The notes beneath the pieces were generated by a model. That model saw only the letters and a program-made list of their open reading frames with translations. It was not told the DNA's origin and made no database searches. From the NCBI GenBank assembly GCA_903922175.1, contig CAIXSY010000192.1, forward strand, positions 1-40,421: a stretch of 40,421 nucleotides of DNA, in the 5' to 3' direction. Shown here in pieces: positions 1 through 9,394 of this stretch; position 1 is the stretch's first letter, and the number at the start of each line of letters is the position of its first letter. Origin of the DNA: an uncultured delta proteobacterium (GTDB lineage Bacteria; Bdellovibrionota_C; UBA2361; CAIXSY01). Position numbers and translations under genes: made by a program.

Positions 1-563
1 CGGTAGTAAAGAGCAGCCAGCACGCCCAGTAGGAGCATAAAGACGAGGGCACTGCCGCCATATCCTAATGCTTCGTTGTCTGCCGTCCAGTCTCCCATGG
101 CGGTGCCGAGTGTTTGAGAAAACATGATCGTTACCCAGTAGAACGTCTCGGCTTTCGGCGAACTGACCGTATTAATAGAAACGGAGCCGAGTGTTCGGTG
201 CCAGATCGCCAATGAAGCGATCAACAGGACGAAGAGTAACAACGAACCACCGCCATAGCCGATGCCAAGGGAGCGATCGGCAAAATCAGCCAACGTTGTC
301 CCTACCGTGGTCGTCGCCAGGATGGTCGTCCAATACAAAAAAGGGTGAAAGCGCTTGGCCATGATCTGTGCCACCACGGCAACGAGAAAGATCGCGGCAA
401 AGATGGCCGTTCCCACAAGATAGCCCAGGTTCATCGACATCGAGACCGCGTCACCGCCGGTTTCGCCGAGTGTCGTCGCCGCAATTTTTATAATCCAGAA
501 GATCAGGGTGACCTCTGGTACCTTGCTCAAAGCCTGTTCAGTCTGAGTTCTCGTTGTTTTCAT
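1..563 (-). CDS. COG4705/DUF347-like multi-pass membrane protein, 3' end truncated by window edge
   Basis: Reverse strand from ATG at 563 is open to position 1: MKTTRTQTEQALSKVPEVTLIFWIIKIAATTLGETGGDAVSMSMNLGYLVGTAIFAAIFL...TTVGTTLADFADRSLGIGYGGGS...TLGTAMGDWTADNEALGYGGSAL; repeated TTxGETxGD/TLGTxxGD motifs and hydrophobic segments. Absent from the ORF track because it has no stop in the window. Confidence 0.8.
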   Translation of the reverse strand, partial: MKTTRTQTEQALSKVPEVTLIFWIIKIAATTLGETGGDAVSMSMNLGYLVGTAIFAAIFLVAVVAQIMAKRFHPFLYWTTILATTTVGTTLADFADRSLGIGYGGGSLLLFVLLIASLAIWHRTLGSVSINTVSSPKAETFYWVTIMFSQTLGTAMGDWTADNEALGYGGSALVFMLLLGVLAALYY

Positions 564-871
564 GCCTGGTGATGATGCTCTTAGTTTTCGACGAGGGCAA
601 TTGGGCTCGTGCGAGGAGTTGCCTCCGTATCCTCCGCGATACTAACTGTCACCTAGCACCTTCACCGCAACGCTATAGTCTCAAATGTGCTGAGTACTCA
701 GAGTACCACTGGGCGAGCCGGTGGACTCTGACCAATAGCGTACACTTAGAAAGACGGGGAGCTTGGCCTTGGATTGCGGCTCAGCGTTGACCTGTAGGCT
801 TAGCCTTCTTATTTGCTTAAGCCGCTCTCTAGTGCTAGAGTGTAATTTACACAGCCCAATTGGAGCCATCT

Positions 872-2209
872 ATGAAACTCTTGATCGCCGTTGTCGCCGC
901 CCTTCTGCCCTGTTTCGCAGCCGCCTTGCCCAAGGCGCCGCGGCTGCATCTCCTTTCGCGCTCGGGGTACAATACTCCGCTCGCATTTAATGGACGCGGC
1001 CAAGTGCTCCTCAGCACAGAAATGGCAAGCACCCTCACCTTCTATCTTGAGCGCTACACTCCCGGTATCGGCTGGGAAAGGATCAACAGCACGTCCGATG
1101 GATTTGTGGCGATGGGCGATACCGGAACCGTCGTCCAGAGTGGCCCCTCACTTGCCCAGCCGGGGAACACGGCGGTCTTCCGCGTCGACGTCGGCGTGCA
1201 CGAAGAGCTTTTGAATGTTCCCACGCTGGTCGGCCTCGCCCTTGGCCGTCAGGGGCAGCTCGTTGTCTGTACCCCAACGTTGCTTCTAACCCGTGCCGTA
1301 GACGGAACGGTTTCGACCATCGCCCTGCCGGAGGGCGTTAGTGCCACCGAGCTGGCTCTTCTGGGCAACGGCACTGCGGTCGTACACTACGTCACGCAGG
1401 ACTTAACCAAACATTACCTTGCTGTCCAAGATGGCAGCATCACACTTCTTGCCAACTCGGTTCTTGACGGTGAGGCAGATATCGCCGCGGCCTGGTCAGA
1501 CAGCGTTCTTTTTAGCCGTTTCGAAAACTACTATTACCGGCTTTACCAGAGCGATCTTAGGCACGCCGCGCATTCCTACCGGAAGATCAACGCCGATCTC
1601 GTCACCGGCACTGAGAGCGGCTACACGGTAACTAAATCAGACAACGGGCCGGGGATCGTCTTTCCGGACGGCACACAGCGCGACCTGGCCTGTTTATTTC
1701 CGAATTACAAACGAGTATTTCTCCACACCGAAGATAGTTACGAGCTGCTGCCGAATGGGCGCGGCCAAGTGATACTACAGGTAAGAAATATCGATCATCA
1801 GGACGAGCCGGGGAGGCTGGCTATCTTGGATCTTGCTCATGCGTCTAGAGAAAACTACTGCACACAGATATCCGTCAAGATGAATAAAGAGTGCAGTTCG
1901 GGGACGATTCAACCCGGGACAACCTGCCAAGCGTGGATCTCGGTGCGAGATTCCCACTTACATCCGATTGCCTTTCGGCAGGCGGTCGTGATCGATATGA
2001 ACGTTTGGCAGGGGGACGCCGACGGCGGATGGCTGCCCGGGCCGTACAGTATCGCAGCCAGTGCGAGGCCGAATAAAAAAGGAGGCGCGCTGCTTATGTT
2101 CCGCCCTAAAGGAGGTACGCGGGGATTCTCAATCGTCGCCCCCTTCGGCGATCCGAAATGGCGCGCCGCTACCTCAGACTTTACCCTTGCGATGGGAAAC
2201 AACCCGTAA
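872..2209 (+). CDS. Hypothetical secreted protein
   Basis: Long ORF; TTG at 860 is listed but ATG at 872 gives a clean signal peptide (MKLLIAVVAALLPCFAAALP). No recognised domain. Confidence 0.75.
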   Translation: MKLLIAVVAALLPCFAAALPKAPRLHLLSRSGYNTPLAFNGRGQVLLSTEMASTLTFYLERYTPGIGWERINSTSDGFVAMGDTGTVVQSGPSLAQPGNTAVFRVDVGVHEELLNVPTLVGLALGRQGQLVVCTPTLLLTRAVDGTVSTIALPEGVSATELALLGNGTAVVHYVTQDLTKHYLAVQDGSITLLANSVLDGEADIAAAWSDSVLFSRFENYYYRLYQSDLRHAAHSYRKINADLVTGTESGYTVTKSDNGPGIVFPDGTQRDLACLFPNYKRVFLHTEDSYELLPNGRGQVILQVRNIDHQDEPGRLAILDLAHASRENYCTQISVKMNKECSSGTIQPGTTCQAWISVRDSHLHPIAFRQAVVIDMNVWQGDADGGWLPGPYSIAASARPNKKGGALLMFRPKGGTRGFSIVAPFGDPKWRAATSDFTLAMGNNP

Positions 2210-2244
2210 CAACGAGTCGCAAGATATATTGCTTGCACAAGGCC

Positions 2245-2302
2245 TTATCGACGTCAGCCGTCAGCGTTCTCCGATTTATGGTTATGAGAGGCGAGCAGTT
2301 AG
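2245..2302. repeat. GACGTC-hairpin element (family A), partial copy A1
   Basis: cgacgtcagccgtcagcgtt...gagaggcgagcagttag: half of the GACGTC core plus one terminus (revcomp CTAACTGCTCGCCTCTC). Confidence 0.55.
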
Positions 2303-2311
2303 AAGCTTTTC

Positions 2312-3874
2312 CTACCACTCCGTTGGGAGGTAATCTTTGAGGAAATTCCCCCAGCTGTGTATTCCTGTCTTGAGTCCTGAAAAGATCGGGTCCATCACCC
2401 GCGCGGCGCCGTCGACGATGTCGAGAGGCGGTTGGAAGTCGTGTTCCTCTTGTTTGCGGGCTGAAATCTCTGCCGGGTCCTCGTCGGTGACCCAGCCGGT
2501 GTCGACGGCATTCATAAAGATCCCATCCTTGGCGTAGTCTCGCGCCGAGGTTAGGGTCATCATGTTGAGCGCCGCTTTGGCCATATTCGTGTGCGGGTGC
2601 CTGTCGGTTTTGGTGTGGCGTGAGAACTTGCCCTCCATCGCCGAAACGTTTACCACATGCTTTTCGTTGGTACGGTCGCGGAGCATCAAAGGTTTGAGCT
2701 TACTGCACAGGATAAAAGGGGCGATCGAATTAACGAGCTGCACCTCGAGCAGCTCCGCCGTTGGCACGTCTTGGAGCTTCATGCGCCAGCTGTTCATTCG
2801 TCGCAGATCGACCTGCTGCAGGTCGGCGTCAAGCTGCCCAACGGGAAAGAGTGTCGGATCGAGCCCCGGGGCTTCATCACAGGCATAGGGGATCTGCGAA
2901 AGCTGCGCCGCGCTGACGAGGCCCAATGATGCGGGGAGTTTGCCTTTGTGCCACTCGGAGATCCAGGTCGTTCCCTCCTCGGCATTGCCACCAACGCTAA
3001 TCTGCGTGAGCGCGGCTTTGCACTCTTCGTAGCCGTGGAGGAGCGTTTGGGCGTCAACGGGAAGCTCGTGAATGGGGAGCTCCTCGCGCTCTATGAGGTG
3101 TGCGTAAAAACCTGGAGGACGCCGTACCGTCTGCGCCGCGTTGTTAATCAAGATGTCGAGCCGCGCGTATCTTTGATCGACGTAACGTGTAAAGGCCTCA
3201 ACGCTTGGCGAGTGGCGTAGGTCGAGCCCGAAGATATCCAAGCGGCTCCCCCACTCCTTAAAATCTGCCTCGCGTGCGTAGCGCAGGGCTGCATCTCGTG
3301 GAAAGCGAGTGGTGACGATTACCTTGGCCCCCGCCCGCAGCATCATCAGCGCCGCTTGATAGCCGATCTTGAGGCGTGCGCCCGTAATCAGCGCCACCCG
3401 CCCGACAAGAGAATGCGACTGAAAGCGCTTTTCGTAGTTGAGCTTGGCGCAGGAGGGACAGAGGGAGTCGTAGAAATGGTGCACCGTGGTGAAGTCGCTC
3501 TTGCAGATATAGCACGCATCTGGAGTCTGCAGTACTCGGCTGGCTGGTTCGGCTGAGTCTCCGATCTGGCGCAGCGGAGCGACAAACAAGGAGTCCGCGC
3601 GGGCAAGACGAATGGACGTGGCCGAGCGGACCTGGCGGTCGCCCTCTTTTCGAGCCTCGTTTCGAGCGCGGCGTACGACCTTTATTCTTCGGCGCACTTC
3701 GAGCTGGTCAGGGCGCACGGCCCTCCCTGCGGCGATCAGAAAGCGAATGCGATCTTCCTTGGTTAGTTTGGAGAGGAGTAGCGAGTCTTCAACGAGAGCC
3801 TCGAGGACCCGCAGGCAATCTTGAAGCTCTTCGACGGTAATCGTGGAGGTGGTGAGGGGGGGGATGGCTGACAT
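2312..3874 (-). CDS. SDR-family NAD(P)-dependent oxidoreductase with N-terminal Cys4 extension
   Basis: 520 aa; CYICKSDF...LCPSCAKLNYEKRF followed by Rossmann motif GRVALITGARLKIGYQAALMMLRAGAKVIVTTRF, LDILINNAAQTVRR, VVNVSAMEGKF...HTNMAKAALNMMT. Confidence 0.85.
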   Translation of the reverse strand: MSAIPPLTTSTITVEELQDCLRVLEALVEDSLLLSKLTKEDRIRFLIAAGRAVRPDQLEVRRRIKVVRRARNEARKEGDRQVRSATSIRLARADSLFVAPLRQIGDSAEPASRVLQTPDACYICKSDFTTVHHFYDSLCPSCAKLNYEKRFQSHSLVGRVALITGARLKIGYQAALMMLRAGAKVIVTTRFPRDAALRYAREADFKEWGSRLDIFGLDLRHSPSVEAFTRYVDQRYARLDILINNAAQTVRRPPGFYAHLIEREELPIHELPVDAQTLLHGYEECKAALTQISVGGNAEEGTTWISEWHKGKLPASLGLVSAAQLSQIPYACDEAPGLDPTLFPVGQLDADLQQVDLRRMNSWRMKLQDVPTAELLEVQLVNSIAPFILCSKLKPLMLRDRTNEKHVVNVSAMEGKFSRHTKTDRHPHTNMAKAALNMMTLTSARDYAKDGIFMNAVDTGWVTDEDPAEISARKQEEHDFQPPLDIVDGAARVMDPIFSGLKTGIHSWGNFLKDYLPTEW

Positions 3875-4073
3875 AGGGAGGGTAGACTACCTAGTTTTTG
3901 TTGGGAAATCCACTAAGTGCATCTTCGTGCAGGGCTACCACAAAGTCGAATTTTTTATTGCGTTTAAAGATATTTTTCACTCCGTCGCCGGCCCAGGCTT
4001 GGTGGTGCCGCTTTCATTGCGCACTTTGTCAGGATATGCTCAATAGGTCCCACCATTTTAGCCGGAGGCATCT

Positions 4074-5711
4074 ATGTTGAAGGCCATCCTTATTGTAGCG
4101 CTTCTTGCAGTCACGGCATGCAGCGTTGTCCCTCGCGAATTGTCAAAGCACGACAAATTGCTGCTGCAGGCAGCGACTGGCTCCGAGGCTGCACCCTCGC
4201 TAAAAGAATTTGTACAGCGCCGGACGCTGTTTTCTCAGTCAAAGCTGTCGCTGGAAGACCTGCTTGCGGAGGCGCGCAAGGACCAAGATCCGTTCGTACG
4301 TGACTGGGGAGTATGGGGCCTATCATGTGAAGAGGCTGAAACGATCAAGGGCTTTTTAAAAGACCCGGCACCTGAGGTGCGAATAGCGGCTTTTTACTCT
4401 TTGCAGCGGTGTCCATTAGTCAGCGACGCGCTATGGGATCAGTATGGCGCAGTGCTGCTACGGGATCCTGCGTCCTCCGTTCGTATGGCGGCGTATCTAT
4501 CTTGCCCCGAACGAGTAATCACGCAATGCGTGCAGCAGAGTTTTGACGAAAGTGAAAGTTCGGTTCGGAAAGCCTTCTACGGGAAGCTTCCAGCGGATCT
4601 CTTTGATGATGCAGCTATTAAAAAAGCGCAGGAGCCCCAGGAATCGATGCGTAAGGTGATCGCCGGGGCGGTGCAAGACAGCGCAAATAGCATGGCGGTG
4701 GCGGAGGTGCTGCAGCGTTACGCGGGTCATGAGGCGTTGGTACCGCTCATCGAGAAGGCTCTAAGGCGAGGTGGCCTTAAGCCGGGAGAAGAGTCGCTGC
4801 TATATGCTGCATTGTTGGGGACGTCGCATGAGGCAAAGGCTAAGAAGTGGCAAGACAGTAATTGGACGAGCGATGATGAGCAGATACGATTCAACACATG
4901 GGATGCGCATACTGTCGGTAAGGTGTGCACGGGCCGTTCCTTGACTCATACCTATGGAACAGATCCCGTGAGCGGGGCAATCTTGGGATGGAAGGTGTAT
5001 AACCCTTCGACCAAAGAACCGGCGCTTCCATTTGCAGATGGCATGCGCGATCCCTCGATGCGAGTCCGCGTACTCATTGTGCAGCGCTGCGGTGTTGATG
5101 TCCCCCTATCGGCGCTCCTCGATGCTCTAGCGACGGCTCCGGATAGTTTGCGCACGGATATTTTGCGGGTGCTTGCGGTGCAAGCGGAGGTAAGAAAGCT
5201 CAGTGAATCTGAGGAAAAGCGACTGTACGAGGCTGCTCTGTATTACCGCGATAATTTCAGTGATGAAGTCGGGCTAGCGGCCGTCAATCTGCTAAAAATC
5301 ATGGAAGGAGTTGAGTCGGCCCCACACGGAGGAAACATCGAAGCCTCCGCGGGGGTGTCTGTGCAAAAAAAGTTAGTTGCCTTGAGTGAGAGTCGGGATG
5401 ATTGGGTACGATTACAGACGTATTTGGATCTGGTGGATTCACGCGACGCCACCTATTTGCCCATCTTCTTGCGCGGACTGCATGACAGCTATGATCAGGT
5501 CCGGGTAGCCAGTATAGATGGGATTCTGCTTCTCAACGATGAAAAGCTTGTACGCGCCCAAATTCCGTATATTTTAGCCTTATGCGACGATCTCTCGTTC
5601 GATGTACGTGAAGACCTCCGCCAGCTGATAGAGAGGCCTCAGCCTTTAGTTGATTCGGAGGAGGGAAAGGAGTGTTTGAAAAAATTACAGTTGGATCGGC
5701 CGGAGTTTTAG
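4074..5711 (+). CDS. HEAT-repeat lipoprotein
   Basis: 545 aa; lipoprotein signal MLKAILIVALLAVTAC; repeated helical-pair segments (DPAPEVRIAAFYSLQRC, DPASSVRMAAYLSC, DSYDQVRVASIDGILLL); GGAGG Shine-Dalgarno at 4064. Confidence 0.8.
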   Translation: MLKAILIVALLAVTACSVVPRELSKHDKLLLQAATGSEAAPSLKEFVQRRTLFSQSKLSLEDLLAEARKDQDPFVRDWGVWGLSCEEAETIKGFLKDPAPEVRIAAFYSLQRCPLVSDALWDQYGAVLLRDPASSVRMAAYLSCPERVITQCVQQSFDESESSVRKAFYGKLPADLFDDAAIKKAQEPQESMRKVIAGAVQDSANSMAVAEVLQRYAGHEALVPLIEKALRRGGLKPGEESLLYAALLGTSHEAKAKKWQDSNWTSDDEQIRFNTWDAHTVGKVCTGRSLTHTYGTDPVSGAILGWKVYNPSTKEPALPFADGMRDPSMRVRVLIVQRCGVDVPLSALLDALATAPDSLRTDILRVLAVQAEVRKLSESEEKRLYEAALYYRDNFSDEVGLAAVNLLKIMEGVESAPHGGNIEASAGVSVQKKLVALSESRDDWVRLQTYLDLVDSRDATYLPIFLRGLHDSYDQVRVASIDGILLLNDEKLVRAQIPYILALCDDLSFDVREDLRQLIERPQPLVDSEEGKECLKKLQLDRPEF

Positions 5712-5843
5712 CGCTGGGGTCGTATTCATATCCAAGAAGCCCTCTGGTACATTATTTTTCTCAGAAGCATCGTAGGGGACTGGTAGGTGAAGCCCGGTGC
5801 CTTGCTTCCCGTAACTCCCTATGCTTGGATCTCATCAAATCCT

Positions 5844-6755
5844 ATGCCTCCACGACAATCCTCCGGCACCTTCTTCTGGCTTATTCTCATAGCCGCCTTT
5901 ATTGGTGGTGGCTTGCCTGTCGCCATTCGCATCGGAGTGGAGGCGCTTAATGCGCTTGGTTTTTCGTGCGCACGTTTTGTGATCGCCGTTGTCGGCCTTG
6001 TGCCGCTGGTACTTCTCTCCGGTAGGACTCTTCGAAGCCAACTTCGCCTCTCTCCGGTGCTGCTCGGTGCTGCCCTGGCCAACTGTGGCAACGTGATCTT
6101 TTTTGCCTTTGGCGTTGCGCGCACGAGTCCGGTATTAAGCCAGATCCTCTACCTTCTCTCACCTCCCCTTATCTGCTTGGTGGAATGGCTTTTCATGCAC
6201 GAGCATATTCGCCGAATTCAAGTCTACGGGATCGTCCTCGCCACTCTTGGTGCGGGCTTAAGCATCTATGCACGTCTTTCGGGGCATCTTGCGGGGGAGC
6301 CTCTCGGTATTTTGCTGGTGGCTCTTGCCGTTCTCTCCTACTCCGGCTATCCGCTGTTATCGCGCCATGCGCGTGAACGCTACGATCCGTTGCTTCAGAC
6401 ATTTACCATGTCATGCATCACCGCCGTCGTGCTTGCCGCAGTAGCCACGCTCACGGGGCAGACCACGATCTCTTCGGCTCGAGCGCTGGTTGAGGGTTCA
6501 AGCACAGTGGCGCTGTGGCGCTTTTTGGCAGCGGCGGCATATGCCGGAATTCTTGGAGGGGCGGTCTATTACCTTTGTATTCAACGCATCGTGCGTATGG
6601 CTTCAGCCTTTTCGGCTTCAACCGTGCTCTATCTGCAGCCAGCTACAGCGGTGTTTTGGGCATGGCTGGTTGACGGCACCCTTCCCTCACCCCTCCTTGT
6701 GGGCGGAGGAGTCGTAAGTATATTCGGCGCTTGGATGACGAGCCGGAGGGGATGA
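5844..6755 (+). CDS. EamA/DMT-family transporter
   Basis: About 10 hydrophobic segments with EamA-like pattern; ORF track starts at GTG 5787, ATG at 5844 is an alternative start. Confidence 0.8.
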   Translation: MPPRQSSGTFFWLILIAAFIGGGLPVAIRIGVEALNALGFSCARFVIAVVGLVPLVLLSGRTLRSQLRLSPVLLGAALANCGNVIFFAFGVARTSPVLSQILYLLSPPLICLVEWLFMHEHIRRIQVYGIVLATLGAGLSIYARLSGHLAGEPLGILLVALAVLSYSGYPLLSRHARERYDPLLQTFTMSCITAVVLAAVATLTGQTTISSARALVEGSSTVALWRFLAAAAYAGILGGAVYYLCIQRIVRMASAFSASTVLYLQPATAVFWAWLVDGTLPSPLLVGGGVVSIFGAWMTSRRG

Positions 6756-6814
6756 TGTGCGTGCATCGACCGATGTTGCTTGCACTAAAGCATGCTGTTC
6801 GTCATACTACGAAC

Positions 6815-6876
6815 GTAACTGCTCAATAACCCTGGGTAACTCTTTGTCTTGGTCCTGGTTTTGGTCGTGGTCTTTG
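6815..6876. repeat. Family C element C1: GTAACTGCTCAATAACCCTGG terminus plus period-6 array
   Basis: 6815-6835 GTAACTGCTCAATAACCCTGG is identical over 21 nt to the reverse complement of 9433-9453; followed by ctttgt cttggt cctggt tttggt cgtggt ctttga (6842-6877). Confidence 0.65.
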
Positions 6877-6991
6877 AAACTGACGTCTTAACCATCTGGG
6901 CTAACTATCACAAAACAACTCCGGGAGCGATTTTTCTAGGCCTCATGGTAGACGCTGTAGACAAAGACAAATGCGCACAGGAAATTGATCG

Positions 6992-7663
6992 ATGAACCCG
7001 CATGATACCCTTCTTCTCTTTGATATTGACGGAACGCTGCTCCGCAGCTCGCGATTGCACAGCACCATACTAGTTTCAGCCGTTGAACATATTTATGGGA
7101 CAAAAATTTCTCACCTCACCCTGGTAACGAAGGGAAAAACCGATACACAAATTGCCATGGAATATTTGGACCTAGCCGGCGTGAGCGTAGAGGAATTTGA
7201 GCAGAAACGTGAAGAATATGTGCAGCACGCCGCAAACCTTTTTCTAGCCGCTGTGACAGCCACCGACATTGAAGTTATTGATGGCGTCAGAGAGTGCTTG
7301 GAGCTGGTTACTGAACTCGGGTACCGTGTGGGGCTCCTTACGGGAAACATTGAGGCCATCGCATGGAAAAAGATGGATTTGGGTGGCCTGCGACAGTATT
7401 TTTCACTCGGCGGCTTTGGTTCCGAAAGCACTCAACGTTATCGCCTCGTTGAATTCGCGGAACGCCGCTTCGAGAAGCTGTATGGCGACCGACCAAAGCG
7501 GCGAGTGCTTATAGGCGACACGCCGCGTGATGTCGCTGCAGCTCTTGAATCAGGATCGGATATTGTGGGTGTTGCTACCGGGCATTTCTCATCAGCTGAC
7601 CTCCACGCTGCAGGCGCATCAACCGTAATTCCAAATTTGCGAAAGCTGGTCGATGTGCTGTAA
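6992..7663 (+). CDS. HAD-superfamily hydrolase (phosphoglycolate phosphatase-like)
   Basis: 223 aa; motif I LLFDIDGTLL, motif II VGLLTGN, motif IV RRVLIGDTPRDVAAA. Confidence 0.9.
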   Translation: MNPHDTLLLFDIDGTLLRSSRLHSTILVSAVEHIYGTKISHLTLVTKGKTDTQIAMEYLDLAGVSVEEFEQKREEYVQHAANLFLAAVTATDIEVIDGVRECLELVTELGYRVGLLTGNIEAIAWKKMDLGGLRQYFSLGGFGSESTQRYRLVEFAERRFEKLYGDRPKRRVLIGDTPRDVAAALESGSDIVGVATGHFSSADLHAAGASTVIPNLRKLVDVL

Positions 7664-7697
7664 TATTCTGTCATGAGGATAGTGTGAGATTAGAAAT

Positions 7698-8246
7698 ATG
7701 ACTCTGCTCGCACGTTCTAATATTAATCTTAATATATTTTCCGGTGCGATTTCATTCTGGGGCCTTGTAAAGACTCCTACCTCAGAATCTCTTCAGAAGA
7801 CTATTGACGACGTGAACTCTATTTGCGAAGGGCCTCGTTTTGTTCCTCATTTGACATTCTGCTCGTCGCCCTATCCTGCCTCGGGGCAGGGTAAAAGTAA
7901 TCGCTTTAATCCGCGCGATATTATCGCACGGCTTCCAGAAGCTATTTCCTGTAGGTTTAGAGTGAGTCCCGAAGTACATTTCTCAGATAATTATACCATG
8001 TCTTGTTGTTTGATATTGGAGGAATTAGGGGAGACAACGACGAAGTATAAAGCAATAGGAGATAGTATTGTTTCGATGACTGGTGGAAGCCCCTATACGA
8101 AACCACCGCATATAAGTCTTCATTATGGTGCTATTCCTGCTGCATCCCGACAGACTGTTTCTCGACTCATTACCCAGAGTGCCCCCTCTGAAGTTGAGAT
8201 TTATAAAGTGGCCGCCGTGACAAGTGCTCCTGGAGTTATCCCATAA
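7698..8246 (+). CDS. 2H phosphoesterase, cyclic phosphodiesterase (CPDase)-like
   Basis: Two HxT/S motifs: FVPHLTFC and KPPHISLHYG; N-terminal ISFWGLVKTP...LQKTIDDVNSICEGPRFVPHLTF resembles the CPDase pattern. Confidence 0.65.
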   Translation: MTLLARSNINLNIFSGAISFWGLVKTPTSESLQKTIDDVNSICEGPRFVPHLTFCSSPYPASGQGKSNRFNPRDIIARLPEAISCRFRVSPEVHFSDNYTMSCCLILEELGETTTKYKAIGDSIVSMTGGSPYTKPPHISLHYGAIPAASRQTVSRLITQSAPSEVEIYKVAAVTSAPGVIP

Positions 8247-9018
8247 GCTTGAAGCTATTCACCAATTAACTTTTTCATTGCCGCCGCTTCTTACCCAAAA
8301 AGAGGAGCTTTTCATTACGCTGGCAGGACTTCGAGGGGCACTCTTTCCTTTCCTTGACGGCGTGTGCTCTTCCTCCTCGATCACCCTCGTTGACCTTGAA
8401 CGCCTTGGGGAGCAGTTCGGACGGCTTCATGGTTTGCCGCCTGATGCCGGCATTCGGCTTGCGGCAGAAGACTTTGGAATTGAAGAGGGTGCACGCTTCG
8501 ATCGAGCCATAGAGAAAATCCTAACCCGTCGGACGTCGGCCACGAATTCCGCGGCAGGCGCCGCGAAGGTCCGAGAGCAACTCAAGATTGTGAAAGAGGC
8601 GTCGCGAGAACTAACACGGTTGCGAGAGAATGCTCTCTTGAGCCAACAATATTTTGTGATTACTCATGGTGACGCTCACCCGGCCAATATGTTGCGCGAG
8701 GGGTCAGGAAACATTCGCCTCATTGATTGGGACTTGGCGATTCGAGCACCGGCCGAGCGCGATCTCTTTATGTTCCGAGGTCGTGATACTTTACGGTTCG
8801 AAGCGTTTTACAAAGGTTATAAGCGGTTACGCCCTGCGTTTGAAATCTCCCCTGGGCTTCTCTCGTTCTTTGCTCTGGTTCGCACGGTGAGTGACATCGC
8901 TGATTGGGCGGAGCAGCTTGCATCTCCTCATCAAGCCGAGGACGAGGCCGTCCACTCGTTGGACGGGCTGGATGAAGAGCTCGAGAGGCTGAATATAATT
9001 CTCGGAGCTCTCACTTGA
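8224..9018 (+). CDS. Aminoglycoside phosphotransferase/choline kinase-like protein, apparently lacking the N-lobe
   Basis: Brenner motif ITHGDAHPANML and IDWD; GTG start at 8224 overlaps the upstream CDS by 23 nt; in-frame TGA at 8218-8220. Confidence 0.75.
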   Translation: MLLELSHKLEAIHQLTFSLPPLLTQKEELFITLAGLRGALFPFLDGVCSSSSITLVDLERLGEQFGRLHGLPPDAGIRLAAEDFGIEEGARFDRAIEKILTRRTSATNSAAGAAKVREQLKIVKEASRELTRLRENALLSQQYFVITHGDAHPANMLREGSGNIRLIDWDLAIRAPAERDLFMFRGRDTLRFEAFYKGYKRLRPAFEISPGLLSFFALVRTVSDIADWAEQLASPHQAEDEAVHSLDGLDEELERLNIILGALT

Positions 9019-9112
9019 AGCGATTTGCCCATACTGCCTCTTCCGCGATGTGAAAAATGTGCATAGGGGTCGAGATGTCTTTATCACTCTATTCCCTATT
9101 CCCTTTCTCAGA

Positions 9113-9176
9113 ACCGATGACGCCGACGTCTAAGGTTGACGTCAGCGTTAGCCGATTAGGGGCGAGCAGTTACCAT
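9113..9176. repeat. GACGTC-hairpin element (family A), short copy A2
   Basis: gatgacgccgacgtctaaggttgacgtcagcgttagccgattaggggcgagcagttac; terminus revcomp GTAACTGCTCGCCCC. Confidence 0.6.
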
Positions 9177-9202
9177 CAAGTTAGTTGACGTTATGACAGC
9201 TA

Positions 9203-9360
9203 ACATCTATTGCCTCATCAGGAGTTTCCTACCTCGCTCGGCCTTCCGCCTTCGCTCGGCCTTCCGCCATCGCTCGGCCTCGCGGCCGAAGCTATGGCGA
9301 GACAGGCTGCGGCCGAAAGCTGCAGCTGCATCAGATGCAGTCGTCAGAAAGCAGACGGCA
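9203..9360. repeat. Dispersed repeat family D, copy 1
   Basis: tctattgcctcatca.gagtttc...cggccgaagctatggcgagacaggct.cggccgaaagctgcag.tgcatcagatgcagtc shared with 30665-30830; contains 18-nt tandem tcgctcggccttccgcc(t/a). Confidence 0.75.
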
Positions 9361-9394
9361 GAGCGCTGATATCAGATCACAGATGCAAAGCCTC

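Noticed and set aside
1083-1277. Short ORFs on the opposite strand inside the 872-2209 CDS
   Set aside because: Shadow ORFs in GC-rich coding sequence with no supporting motifs.
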